A stretch of 64,000 nt of DNA from Brasenia schreberi. Taxonomy: Eukaryota; Streptophyta; Magnoliopsida; Nymphaeales; Cabombaceae. Under the pieces are notes generated by a model. It was not told where the DNA came from, did no database searches, and saw nothing but the letters and a program-made list of their open reading frames with translations. How positions within the stretch are numbered: position 1 is the first letter of the stretch; every line of letters begins with the position of its first letter. A program made the translations under genes and the position numbers. Location: contig JAYKKT010000037.1 in NCBI GenBank assembly GCA_036023115.1, positions 1,054,001-1,118,000 on the forward strand. Reading direction: 5' to 3'. Positions 43,620 to 55,286 of this stretch are shown here, piece after piece.

Positions 43620-44609
43620 CTAATCTCGTGGACTTAGTTTGATTTGTTTATAGCCTGAATAGCCATCCATAAATGAAAACATTTCATGATTTGCAGTACT
43701 ATCGACTATCAAATCTATGTTTGGTAAAGGATAATTATCCTTTAGAGTGGCTTTATTCAGGTTTCTGAAATCGATGCATATTCGAATTTTCCCATTGGTT
43801 TTTCGAACTACAACGATATTTGACAACCAATCAGAGTACGCAATGGGTTTTATAAATCCGGCTTTTAGCAGATCTTCTAAACCCTCTTTGACTTGCGTGT
43901 GTACATTCGGGTGTATTTTCCTAAGCTTCTGCTTTATGGGTTTTACACCTGCATCTAAGGGAAGACGATGTTCGACAATGCTGGGATCTATGCCTGGCAT
44001 GTCTTCATACATCCATGCAAACACATCTAAATAGGTTCGTAGAAATGCAATGAATGCTAACCTTTCAGTTTCATGCAAGCATGTGCCTATTTTGATGGAT
44101 TTGGGATTGGAATCATCCCCTAGGTTCACCTCTATGAAATCTCCTCCTACTGATTGGGAAGGTTTTTCAAAATTGAGAATCTTGTGGAATTCTGGGAGCT
44201 CAGAAGTGGGATCTTCCTCAAAGGGATCCACTTCGGGGCTTTGATCATTCTCGTAGGCTATAGACCCGAGGGAATTTGATACGTGGTTTTCAAAATGACC
44301 TGGTTTTGTACTTGGATTTTCAAGTGATTTCGAAACTTTTGGTCTGGCTATGCAGACAACGTTTCTTTCGAAATCCTTTTCTTTTGCTAAAGTCCTACCA
44401 GGAGTAGCTATGTACAAAATCTTTTTGGTATTTTCCAAATTTTTGATTTTTTTGGTTTTTTGTAAAACAAGAACCTTGGGAACTATACAAAGCACTCTAT
44501 TTTCGAGTTTTTGTTTTTCCATTATTTTTGGTTTTTCTTGTTTTTCGATTTTTTTGATTTTAAGCTTTTCAAATGTTTTTGTATTTTTAGAAAAGGGATC
44601 TTCCGTCAT
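43620..44609 (-). pseudogene. Gypsy M2 block B: Lys-rich linker and RT N-terminus
   Basis: A 329-codon open frame. Residues about 1-110 are the Lys-rich linker with repeated modules (KLENRVLCIV...LQKTKKIKN, LENTKKILYI). Then come ELPEFHKILNFEKPSQSVGG, AFLRTYLDVFAWMYEDMPGI, PIKQKLRKIHPNVHTQVKEG and the RT start [20 protein letters not shown]...FMDGYSGYKQI. It ends at TAG (43620-43622) where relatives have Gln in RDQAKT. Here the Arg codon before ICIDF is intact (CGA), unlike three other copies. Confidence 0.9.
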
Positions 44610-44640
44610 ACCTACAAAGGGAAAACACTACGGGTTAGAA

Positions 44641-45521
44641 CTTGGGAGTCTTATGAAGATCTGCTGCACCAAGTGAGCTGGTCTTATGTTGCTCGATGTT
44701 CGAGGTTTTCTTAATTTGTTTTTGAAAGAGAAAAACTCCTTTTAGCCTCAATCCTAAGGATTTTCAGCTTTTCATGTTTCCCCTTTACTTGAGTCTTAAC
44801 ACTCGCTAATCTAGCGGAGGTTTTATAAGAAAATCAAGTAATAGTTCAAAATTTCTATGCCTTACTCAAAATGTCTAATTCTCAAATAATATGAGATTCA
44901 AGTAAGCAAATCCTATTTTTACTTTAGGACTTCTTGAAATGAACCTTTCTTCACTTGGGATAAGTCGCAGGGATTGGAAAGAATTACCACGGTCCCTTTT
45001 GGAGTGTCCCATGGTTTGAGGCAAAGAGGCGAAAAACTGCTCTTTTTGAGCTTTTGACTATTTTTTTCTTTTTTTTTCATAGAGGGTCTCCCTTTGGGAG
45101 TATTTTTTCTTTGTTCCCTCTTTCCCATAGAAGAAACGCTTTTTCCTTTTTGGATTCAGCTTTCTTTTGGAAAGACATTTTTGTAGGGATTTCCCTTTTT
45201 GCTTTTTGGCCAAGTTTTCCTGTTGGGGAAGAGAAGAGAAGAGGGGAAGGACTTATCCCAATGATCTACTCGATTCATCTCAGATCAGCCTATTTAGAAA
45301 TAGAACATACTACTTGCAAGTATCTTGCCATTTTGAACCAGGCCTTATTTTGTAAGAAGAAGAATTTTGAAATGTAACCCGTTTGTTTTTGAAAACTCCG
45401 CTTTTTCACAAGCATCGATTCTCTCATTCAGGGCTGCACGATCTACCTTGATCCTCACTCATGAAGTTTCAAAGGAGATTTTCCTCAAAATCTTTTCGTA
45501 ATAAGATTTTGCTTAGACCCT
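44641..45521 (-). mobile_element. Gypsy M2: 3' spacer (block A)
   Basis: Second copy of the pol-LTR spacer, now internal: it separates integrase A from linker B. Homologous to 39715-40842 (for example gttcgatgttcga, and the ccacggtccctt segment). The A spacer joins linker B at about 44640. Confidence 0.75.
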
Positions 45522-46863
45522 ACACATGGTATTTTTTCAAATATTGGGCATTCATAGGGTCTGCTAAATTCCTACCCTCAACATCGACTAACCAGTATGC
45601 ATTGTTCGTGGTGGTTCCACGTACAACATAAGAACCATCTCACTTGGGCCACCACTTTCCAAGTGGATGTGGGCCACGATGTTGGATGATTTTTAGCACA
45701 AGTTCTCCCACTCTGAAGTGGCGAGGCTTCATATGCTTCTCATAATGTCAGGCGATCCTTTGCCGGTATGCATGTGCATGATCCATGGCAAGGAGCCTTC
45801 TCTCATCTAATAAATCAAGCTCGACCATTCTAGCATGCTGAAGCATCTCTAGGAAAAGGTTGAGTGCAAGTGATGTATGAAATGAATGCAGTTTGGTATG
45901 AATGGGGAGAATGGCGTTTGTGCCATAGACCAACTCAAATGGCGTGACATTTGTGGTAGTTCGGATGGAAGTCCTATAAGCCCATAAGGCTTCATCCAAC
46001 TTCTCATGCCACATCTTACCCTTCTCTAAGGTTTTCTCAGTAATGCTTATGAGAGTCTTATTGGTAGCTTCGGCTTGGCCGTTGCCTTGAGGGTAGTAGG
46101 GTGATGAGAAGTGGTGAGTTATGCCATACGTGTTACATAACTTTACCATCCTCTCATTTTTGAAGGGGGTGCCATTATCAGACACTAGGTCTTTTGGGAC
46201 TCCAAATCGAGCCAAAATATTTTTTCTAATGAACGCCACTACATGTTGCCCCTGGACATTAGTAAGGGAGGTAGCTTCAACCCATTTGGAAAAGTACTCA
46301 GTGGCTGCTAGGATAAACCTATGCCCATTTGATGCATTTGGAAAAATCAGTCCTCTGATGTCAAACGCCCACATGGTGAATGGCCATGGGCTGACCATGG
46401 AATACAATGTGGATGACGGGATATGAATGGTGTGTCCATGCACTTGACATGGGTGACACTTCCTAACATGATCGTGGCAATCCTGCTTTAGAGTGGACCA
46501 AAAGTAACTAACTCTAAGTATTTTCATATTCATCATGTTGGCATTTACATGCCCTCCACATTCTTCATCGTGGAATCCATGCATTATCATCCTAGCCTCC
46601 TCAAGGTCGACACACCTCAACAAGATGCCAGTAAAACTCGTTTTATAAAGGATCCCTCCCAAAATCATGTATCGGGTTGAAATCTTTCGAATGAAAGCTT
46701 TGTCTTTAGATGAAGTGAATTCCGAAAATCCTCCGTTTTCTAGGAAATCTTTAATGTCTTGAAACCAGGGTTTTTCAGTAGAAGTTGGGTTGTTTTGGTA
46801 AATCTCCAAATCGTGTGTGGATGGAGTGGGTGAGTGCCATATTTCTAAGGATCGAGTTTCCAA
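45522..46863 (-). pseudogene. Gypsy M2 block A: integrase
   Basis: 371-codon open stretch (45748-46863) with the zinc-binding region (HGFHDEECGGHVNAN...CHPCQVHG) and catalytic residues in MWAFDIRGLIF, LVSDNGTPFKNER and QGNGQAEATNKTL. The C-terminal part (GKWWPKWDG, 45522-45747) follows after a frameshift. About 85 percent like integrase B by eye; the two differ at many sites, so they are not a recent duplicate. Confidence 0.85.
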
Positions 46864-47290
46864 GGTGAGATCGACCCTTAGGGTTGAGCCTAAGGATTAG
46901 AGGGCATCGGCTATGCCATTGTTTTCTCTTCCTACGTGTGTGAGTGTACACGATTGGAACGACTCGACCAGCTTGGGGGCCAATTCGTGATATGAAAGAA
47001 GTTTTTCATTTTTGACTTGCCAAATTTTTAACACTTGGTTTATGACAAGTAAAGAATCTCCAAAGACTTCAATGCATGATGCCCCTAGAGTTTTCAAAAT
47101 TTTCAAGCCTTGTATGAGTGCTTCGTACTCAGCTGTATTGTTAGAACATTCAAAATCTAGGCGAATAGCGATGGGAATTTCTCCCTTTTAAGGGGATATG
47201 AGGATGATTCATGCCCTAGCCCCTCTTTGGTTTCGTGCTCCATCGAAGTGCATCTTTCACACTTGGTTTTCACTTGAGCAATTTGATAGA
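46864..47290 (-). pseudogene. Gypsy M2 block A: second RNase H
   Basis: 46897-47106 reads KILKTLGASCIEVFGDSLLV and LTHVGRENNGIADAL, then TAG. Upstream, NNTAEYEALIQGLK and the DGA start near 47250 are interrupted by stops near 47190. Same fold and lineage mark as in block B. Confidence 0.75.
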
Positions 47291-47298
47291 ATGTGGTT

Positions 47299-48427
47299 TT
47301 AAAATTGGTTTAGAAAGATGCCTTCGTCGGGCATTTTATCAAGTGTGGGATATGAATCTTCTAAAGGGAAGTCAACCACATAGTCAGCTAGGGCTTGCCC
47401 CTTGATCGAGGTTTGATGGTGGAATTTTAGGTCATACTCCATCAAGAGGAGCTGCCATTTACCCAGCCTACCCATGAGGATAGGTTTTTCAAATAAATGC
47501 TTGATTGGATCAAGCCTAGACACTATCCAGATCTCATGATCTAGGAAGTAATGTCGAAATTTCTGGTAGGCCCATACCAAGGCCAAGCATGTCTTCTCCA
47601 TGGATTGATAGTTTCTTTCATAAGCCAATAGAGTTTTTGAAATATAGTAAGTGGCATACTCTTTATGGGTATCATCCTCATATTGAGCTAATAAGGCACC
47701 CAAAGCATTCGTATGCACAGAAATATAAAGCAAAAGAGGTTTTCCTTGCTTTGGAGGGTTTAAAACAGGAGGATTAACCAAATATGCCTTTAATCTTTCG
47801 AAAACTTTTTGACAATTGTCGTCCCACACAAATTTCACCCCTTTTCTCAAGAGTTTGTTGAAAGGTTCGCATTTTGTCGCGAGGTTTGAAATAAACCTTC
47901 TAATTGATTGGAGGCGACCTTGGAGGGTGGAGGCATATCTATGATGGCTCGACTTCAATGCCCCTTTGAATTACCATAAAACCTAAATGCTTACCGGATT
48001 CTACTCCGAAGATGCACTTTTGAGGGTTTAGTTTCACTTTATAAAGCCTCAATCTTTCGAAAACTTTTTGCAAAGATTCGATGTGTGTATCTCGGGTTTT
48101 TGATTTCACCAAGAGATCATCCACATATACTTCTAAGAGCTCATGAATTTGTTCATGAAAGATCATGGTCATGGCTCTTTCGTATGTGGCACCAGTATTT
48201 TTCAAACCAAAGGGCATGACTGTATAGCAGTACGTGCCCCTGGGCATGGTAAAAGCAGTTTTAGCCTGGTCTCTTGGGGCTAATTTGATTTGATTATAAC
48301 CCGAGTAGCCATCCATAAAGGAAAATATTTCATGATTTGTAGCATTATCGACTATCAAATCAATACTTGGCAAAGGGAAGTTATCCTTTGGCGTGACTTT
48401 GTTCAAATTTCTGAAATCAATGCAAAT
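47299..48427 (-). pseudogene. Gypsy M2 block A: RT core and first RNase H
   Basis: 47939-48406 encodes RT from [19 protein letters not shown] through GYSGYNQIKL, MPFGLKNTGATYERAM and VYVDDLLVK. 47299-47958 encodes the connection and RNase H (LQGRLQSIRRFISNLATK, YERNYQSMEKTCLALVWAYQ, QALADYVVDFP) without a break. The two overlap in different frames at 47939-47958, so one frameshift separates them. Confidence 0.85.
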
Positions 48428-48889
48428 TCAAATTTTCCCATTGGATTTTTGAACCACAACAATGTTAGAAAGCCAATCAGAATACACAATGGGTTTTATA
48501 AAACTAGCTTTAAGCAGATCCTCTAAACCCTCTTTCACTTGAGAGTGTACGTTCGGGTAAATCTTTCTAAGCTTTTGTTTTATGGGTTTCGAATCTAGAT
48601 CTAGGGGAAGACAATGCTCTACCACTTTTGGGTCTATACCTGACGTGTCTTCGTAAGTCCATGCAAAAACATCAAGGTAGACTTTCAAGAATGCAATGAA
48701 TGATGCTTTTTCATTCTCATGCAGACATGTGCCTATCTTAACACACTTTGGTTTTTCTTTACTCCCTAGGTCGATTTCTATGAAATCCCCTCCTACAGAA
48801 TTCAAAGGTTTTTCCAAATCGAGAATTTTGTTAAACTTGGGAAGCTCGGAGGTTTGATCCTCCTCAGGGAGAAGGGGATCCTCCTCCAT
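48428..48889 (-). pseudogene. Gypsy M2 block A: pre-RT region
   Basis: Open frame of 153 codons: SELPKFNKILDLEKPLNSVG, CLHENEKASFIAFLKVYLD, AWTYEDTSGIDPKVVEHCLP, PIKQKLRKIYPNVHSQVKEG and DWLSNIVVVQKSNGKI. It ends at TGA (48428-48430) in place of the conserved Arg before ICIDF; RT continues in the same sense immediately after. Confidence 0.85.
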
Positions 48890-49250
48890 GCTTTGATCAT
48901 TCTCGAGATTTCTAAATCCTAGGGAATTTGGATTTGATGCATGGTTTTTACTAACACCTGGTTTTAGTTTTGGAATTTCTACAGGTTTTGAAGATTTTGG
49001 TACTTTTATGAAGACGATTTTTTCTTCAAAATCCTTGGTTTTTTAAATTTTTACGAGGAGCTGGTATGTACATGATTTTGTTTTTGGAATTTTCCAATTT
49101 TTCGATTTTTTTGGTTTTTTGCAAAGAAAAGATTTTTGGAGAAATACGAACTACATTTTTTTTGGATTTTTTGCAAATTTCCAATGTTTTTGGATTTTGA
49201 AAATTTGTAATTTTTTTTAGATTTTTGGTTAAGGAGGGATCTTCCATCAT
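48890..49250 (-). pseudogene. Gypsy M2 block A: Lys-rich linker
   Basis: 49026-49250 encodes MEDPSLTKNLKKITNFQNPK and modules of the KKNVVRI...LQKTKKIEK/LENSKNKIMYI type. A stop near 49047 and frame changes follow. Confidence 0.7.
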
Positions 49251-49273
49251 ACCTACAAAGAAAACGCCATGAA

Positions 49274-49870
49274 TTAGTCTCTAAATAAGAGGTCTAAATC
49301 ATAGGTTTCTATTTTAATAGGTTCTAGGGCACCCTTGACCCAAGTGGTCACAGGTGGTGGTTCTGGGAGTATGGAGGGGATATATCCTATCCCATACCTA
49401 CTTGGGTATGCATTTGGTATTATGGGCTCGAGGCAATCTTGGTTTTGGGTCCCTAGGCTTTGGTAGGGCATGTAACCCATGTTTAATAGCATGTTCCAAG
49501 GCATTTTTAGTTTTGTAAATTCTTTGTACAAAGAGTGGCCTTGGAACTTGCTATCGTCCATGTCATGCTTGAATGGTTCTTTATTTAGGGACTTTGGAAA
49601 TAGTTGGCACTTGGTCTTTCCTAGGATTATTATGGTTTTGGGTGGGCAAGCTTTGGGCTGCCCCTTGATATGTAGGATTTTCTTAGGTTTTTGGAGGACG
49701 ATCTTGAGCGTTTCGACCAAAGGTTTCCCAAGGTTGTCCTCATAGGCTTGGTGACCTGATAAGCAAGGGAAGTTTTGTATTTCCTGAAGTTGAGGATGGT
49801 TTTCTCCTAGAATTACCACAATCTGGTTTTCATAGGGAATTTTCACACACCTATGGAAGGTGGATGGCAC
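49274..49870 (-). pseudogene. Gypsy M2: post-protease linker with G-patch-like motif
   Basis: 198-codon open stretch beginning PSTFHRCVKIPYENQIVVIL directly after the protease. It has Pro/Lys-rich spacer sequence and then WNMLLNMGYMPYQSLGTQNQ and RYGIGYIPSILPEPPP. The G-Y-x-P-x-x-x-L-G spacing resembles a G-patch, a short RNA-binding module known after protease in some retroelements. A stop (near 49889) separates it from the protease. Block B lacks this part. Confidence 0.7.
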
Positions 49871-49888
49871 AGCTCGCAGGCTATGTAT

Positions 49889-50365
49889 CTATGGTCTTCC
49901 ACGCAGTAGGTTGTAATGGGGGTGTATGTCTAAGACATGGAACACTCCTGTGTGGGCTATGCCCCCTATTTCCATGGATAACTCTACGACTCCCAAAGGT
50001 CTAGATGCATTTTCATCGTATCCAGTGATTACGATGGGACTTGGGTTCATGGAAGTCAAGGTGACTCTGATTTGACATGCCACGTGGAGCGGAAGGATGT
50101 TGAGACCTCCTCCCCCATCAACTAAGCATTTATCGAGAGGATAGTGATTCAATACTACCTCAATATGCAAGGCTTGGTTGTGGGTTTCATACGGTCTTTC
50201 TATCTCGTCTTCCGAAAACACGATTGACGTCTTTGCACAGATAGGTGTCACTTGAAATGACAAGGACTCGGGAGTTATATTTGAGTTAACCTTGGCTCTC
50301 TCTAAGATTTTTTCTAAAACTAGTTTATGCCTAGGTGAGGTTTGTATAATCTCTAGGATGAACAT
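49889..50365 (-). pseudogene. Gypsy M2: aspartic protease (retropepsin)
   Basis: 158-codon open stretch. An N-terminal spacer (ILEIIQTSPRHKLVLEKILE) precedes the protease core LVDGGGGLNILPLHVACQIR, IVITGYDENASRPLG and FHVLDIHPHYNLLRGRP. The catalytic Asp is kept but D[ST]G is DGGGG, as in M0. It would mature the Gag-Pol polyprotein. Confidence 0.8.
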
Positions 50366-50850
50366 GTTTATTGGGATCTTAGAAAGATGATTTTCAAAAT
50401 CACATGAGGTTAAAACATTTTTATCTTTATCCGTTTTTTACGAAACCTTAGGAATGCATGCTTTTGAAGGGCCAGGGATACTGACCACTTTTTTAGCAGT
50501 TTTTTCTAAGTATTGGGGTTGATAGATCCTCCCGAACATGGTCACTTCTCCTACACTTTGCCTAAGGCTCGTTCCTATTGTGGCTCTATTTGAGTGCTTT
50601 GGAGCACCTCGAATTTTTAGAATGGCTCTAACTGGGGGCGGGACTCTAAGCGCTCCTCGGATTACTAGTTGGGCGTTTTTCTTACAAATTATGAGAGATG
50701 GTGCATAAGTAGTAAAACCAGAATGTGATAGATGCACTAAACTTTTCAAAGTCGAGAAAGCACATACCTCATTTCCCTTCCCACTAGTGCTTGCGTGATT
50801 GGGGAAGGGTTCTTTGAATATAGCTTGGGCAGGCTCTGGTTCCTCAGTGA
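50366..50850 (-). pseudogene. Gypsy M2: gag-protease spacer
   Basis: Mostly open (50438-50749), with the conserved spacer motif VTMFGRIYQPQYL (TRSGRIYQPPHL in M0) and Arg/Pro-rich sequence. Confidence 0.65.
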
Positions 50851-52136
50851 CTTAGAGTCGGCCCTGCTCTATCCAGTTCTTGATTTTATTTAGAAGGGAG
50901 AAACATTGGTTCGTATCATGACTCTTGAGCTGATGATACTTGCAAAAACGGTTAAAAAATCTCCCCTTTGCCCTCGAGAATTTCGGGGAGTGTTATAAAC
51001 CCTTGGGCGAGAAGGAGGTCAAGGACCTCTGAGACAGGTTGCCCCAGTGGGGTATACTCCCATTTTTCAAAAGTTTTTTGTAACTTTTTTTCATTTTTCG
51101 ATTCAAACTTTTTTGAAGTGCTTGCCGGGCTTGGATCTACTTGGACGTTTGCAACTTTTTGGGGTTTTGCTACTTTGTCCATAGTGGGTAACCCGTAAGT
51201 TCCAGGTTTTTCCAACTGTGATTTTGGCAAAATATTTCCTTTCCATAGGTGATCGTAGACTCCCTTTTTCAGATTTGTTTCAAAGAGGGAAGCTTTCTTG
51301 ATCAACTTATGAAAAGTCGAGATTTCGTGCAAAGAGAGAAGAGTTTTCAATTCATTTTTAAAATTATCGAGGATGAGCATTACTATGCATCCTTCGAAAA
51401 TCGGCTCTCTTACTTGCCCGAGGAGGGACCTCCAACGAATGATGAATGTGTGTACATCCTCGTTCGAAGCTTGCTTCGTATCTCTCAAAGTGTTTAAAGT
51501 TGGCGTTACTTCTATATTATACAAAAATCTTTGCATAAAGCAGTTCGCTAACTCTTCAAAAGTTGCGAATTGACTTAAATCGTAAGAAGCAAGCCATTTT
51601 GAAGCAGTACCTTTGAGGGAAAGGGGAAACCAATATATCCACTTGGTCGAGTCCTTTTTCTTTTTATGGGCTCGACGGAAAAAGAGTTGTAGGTGGGATC
51701 CAGGATCCCTCGTGCCATTGTATCGATGAAAGTTCGGTATCTCGTCATCACTGTCTATTTCGTAATCCAAAGGAAGGAAATCAGACAGGGTGTACGTTCT
51801 CTTTTCTTTATTTTTCCCTTTTAGAAGTTGCTGCAGGGCTTTTCGGTCCTTGTGTGTGAAGGACTAGTGATATTGGTTTCCCTCCATTGTAGAGGTTTCC
51901 TTGGGCTTTCTAGACTTGTCAAATTTTTTCTTAACTTTTGCTGGTTCGCTATGAGATGAACAGGAATCAGCTGCCTCTGCTTCTTGGCTAAGTGCAGCGA
52001 TTTTTGCTTCAAAATCTTTTCGTAAGTCTTCAATCTCTTCTCTTTTGTTTTTAAAATTTTTCAATATTTTTTTGTAATGGGAACTTGATGAGCGCGAGAT
52101 ACGGCTAGACACTTCATTGGACTCTGAACTCGACAT
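50851..52136 (-). pseudogene. Gypsy M2: gag
   Basis: Start Met at 52136 (MSSSESNEVSSRISRSSS) is the natural polyprotein start: it follows the PBS by about 120 bp. N-terminal 90 residues are Lys/Glu-rich with probable coiled coil (IEDLRKDFEAKIAALSQEAE). An in-frame TAG at 51864-51866 interrupts it; the frame then runs on to 50952 with the capsid region (LPLDYEIDSDDEIPNFHRY, FPLSLKGTASKWLASYDLSQ, LNTLRDTKQASNEDVHTFII). After a frameshift near 50960 comes a zinc-knuckle-like CKYHQLKSHDTNQC. Gag would form the virus-like particle. Confidence 0.85.
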
Positions 52137-52256
52137 GACTACGATCCTTTGTTTTGAAAATCAACTATAAAATGCAAAAGACAAAGAGTTAAATACTTTT
52201 CTTGAAAAAAATTTCGAGAGTTTTGTTTGTTTGATCTTGGTTTTCTCAAGACTCGA

Positions 52257-52274
52257 GTCTCACCGGGTGTGCCA
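52257..52274 (-). other. Gypsy M2: primer binding site
   Basis: Minus strand TGGCACACCCGGTGAGACTC, 3 nt inside the LTR end. TGG start and position are those of a tRNA primer site; its complement looks like a tRNA 3' end (..CACCGGGTGTGCCA). The tRNA was not identified. Confidence 0.6.
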
Positions 52275-52277
52275 AAC

Positions 52278-55200
52278 TATAAACAACGAAAATTCTCACT
52301 CCTGGCTTTTGAGGCCTTAAATGAACCTTCTCGTGCCTACATCGCTTTTAAAGGGCGTGCCAATTAGCTTACTCAAACTAGCGAAGGTTTTTAAAATTTT
52401 TGACTTCTTTTGATGATTGTGGATAAGCAGGATCTTTTCATTTAAACCTTCTTGAACCAACGCTCAAGGATTGGTTTAAACGCTTAGAAAACTTTTGATC
52501 TTTTAAACAAACTTATGCTTTTGAAAGAAAAGTAAGTAATTCGATGATTGTATGCCTAAATTACAGTTTTTATTACAGGGGTTGCACGTTTTCAAGTCTC
52601 TCGAGTTTTAGCTATTTAGGCCGGATATGTGTGTGCTCAAGTGGCCTAAATTCAGCAAGTTTGAGCGTAGGTTCGGGGTTTCCTTTGGAAAATGTGCGAA
52701 TGCAAGGATGCACAAATATTTTTCGGGTTTGATATGATGATGTGAGCTAGGCTTGAATTGAAAGCAACTCACACATACAACTTAATGTAAATACCCAAAT
52801 GAAAGTGCAACTCACGCAGCTTAAGGGAAATACCCAAACTTGAAAGCAACTCACACGACTTGAATGTAAATTACAGAATTGAAATATACTTATATCTTAA
52901 GAGCGGAAAGGCTCAATGTGAGTGAGTGCTTTTGGTGTGTAAATGGAAAGACAACTCACACAACTGGAATTGAACTTGCCGAAATTGAAATATAAGTATA
53001 TAGTAAGAGCGAAAAGGCTCAATGCACGCGTGTGTGTAGTGTGAAATTTAAATGACAAACTCACACGACATGAATTGAACCACCCGAAAATGTAAGTGCG
53101 TACACAACTGAATGTAAAACTCACGCAGCTGGAAAATATATAAGCATGCTATATCTTATGAGCAACAAAGGCTCAAAAGGTGTGTGAGAGTGTGGAGCAA
53201 GTGCTCAAGTACTTCTTGGGTGCGAGTGTGAAATTTAAATGACAAACTCACACGACGTGAATGTAACAACCCGAATTGAATTGCAACTCACATAGCTTTT
53301 ACTAAGGTAAATACCCAAAGGAAAATATATACTTTAGCTTAAGAGCGAAGGCTCAATGTGTGTGCAATTGTGTGCAATTAAGAGCGGAAAGGCTCAAATG
53401 CACGTGAGTGTTTCGTGTACGTCTAAGAGCAATATGGCTCGAGTGTACGTGTGTGCTTTGTGTATCAAGCACGAATATTACATTTCGGGGGGAGACTACG
53501 CTCCATTATTACAACCTCGTATCGAATTGAATTGAATTTTAAAGGAGTAAGGTAAAAACCGAATTTAAACACTTACAAGTGGTCGGCTTTTCCTCTCAAC
53601 GTGCTTGGGTTTTGTCCACCTTGGCAGCCAAGAGATGGGTCTCCCTAGGTGGGCTTTTGACGTGAGTTTGGGGTTAGGGGTATGCTTGGGGGCAGCTGGG
53701 TTTTTTAGACTTAGGAAGGGCTTTGGTTCGGCTGGATGTAGGGTTGGTGTTGGCTAAGGTAGGTCACGGCCTAAGTGGGGCTGGTCCTAATCGTCACTAA
53801 GGAGAATGGATGCAGCTGGGAGGTCTTGGCTAAGGTAGGGTCTTAGGTGTGGGCTGGGAGCTAAGTAAGGGAGGTGGTATGGGGTGACCGGGTGTGTAGG
53901 CGGCAGGTGCGCCTGGTAGGGATTGTGGCAAGGTGCTGGAGCTAGGCGCTAGGCGATGGTGCGGGTGCTGGGAGATGGCAGGCTGTGGCACTAGGGTTAC
54001 GACAGGGAGTGATGGGGCAGGGTAGGTTGGCTGGTGGGGAGTTCGGATATGGCAGGGGTGCTAGGAAGTGATGGTGCAGGTGTCAGGTCACGGTAGGCGG
54101 GTGGAGCGCGGTGCAGGTGCCGGGTCTGGTGTCGTGGGGCCTTAGGGACAGGTTTAGGCTGGCTGGTGGGGTGTTGGGATACGGCAAGGGGTAGGCAGGT
54201 TGTGGCGTGGCCAGGTGTTGGGGTAGATTGGCGCTAGGTGTGCTGGGAGGTGAGGGATGTAGGGTGGCAGATGGGGTAGGAAGTAGGTTCAAACCGAGTG
54301 CAGCTACACTCAATTGGGCGTTGATGTAAGTTGGTTAAGGGGAGTTAGGGTTGGTTTAGGTGAAAGGGGCTAGGTCTAGGCTAGTTTAGGGTTAGGTTTA
54401 GTGGGGTTGGTTAGGTGGTTTAGGCTAGTTTAGGATGAGGTTGAGAGACCTACCTCTTGGATCCGAACCACCATGCTTTGCCCATGCTTCCACGCCGTTG
54501 TGCAGCCATTCTTCAAGTCGGTGCACCCCTTTGGTTTGAGCCTAGGTTCATACAAGGCTTGAACCCATGCCCTTGATCAAGCCCACATGGCTATAACCCA
54601 CTTAAAATATCTAGCACACCAATTTTCTCTCACCTACTTTATGCAAGCTCTCCCCAAGCCCCTTAGATTTCACGTGAACTTATGGCACTCCCTCACCTCT
54701 ATTTATAGGCAAATGAGGTGGGTCTTGGGTATGGATCTTGGATTTAGATTTTGAGATCCAAATCCGATCCAAATACTATTTGGGTCTGGATCTGGATATT
54801 TGGGTCCAAATCCAATCCAAATTTTTATTTCTTCAGTCCTTCTTGGCGTTTCAAGACAGACAGTTTCTGCGGGCCTTGGCTTCATTAGCGCTCCGTCTTG
54901 GGCTAGGTCTTCCCCAACCTTTTCGTCCGAACTCCTTCTCACCTTTCTGGACTCCGTTTTAGTCGATTTTTGTTGTTTCGGGCTTGGATTTCTGCTATTT
55001 TGGTGGATGTTCTTGGCTTGGCATTTGATGCTCTGGGCTTAAAGTTTTCTTCTGGCCTGGGCTTTTCTTTCGCCGTTTGATCCTACTTTTATGAGGCCAA
55101 GGTGCTTTCTGGGCTTTTGAACCTACTTTTGAGGTTGCTTTTGATCAGGCTCCACCTGTTGGATTTGGGCTTTTAAACCAGCTTTTGCAACTCCTAGGTT

Positions 55201-55286
55201 TTCGAAAACTCAGAATCTGGTTTTGAAATGGATGTTTTAAACTAGGTGTTTGTTTTTGAAAATCGTTTGATTTTGGGGTGTTTACA
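52278..55286 (-). mobile_element. Gypsy M2: right (5') LTR
   Basis: About 3.0-kb LTR. Its right end is the family terminus (plus strand ..ggggtgtttaca, 55286), and its left end adjoins the PBS. TATA box at 54701-54708 on the minus strand. 52740-53470 holds a loose tandem repeat (aactcacac..., aggctcaatg). 53600-54330 is G-rich on the plus strand with no gene. The sequence differs greatly from the left LTR. Confidence 0.8.
54701..54708 (-). promoter_or_regulatory. LTR TATA box
   Basis: CTATAAAT on the minus strand in GCCTATAAATAG. Same GCCTATAAA core as the P1 and P2 LTRs. Confidence 0.6.
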
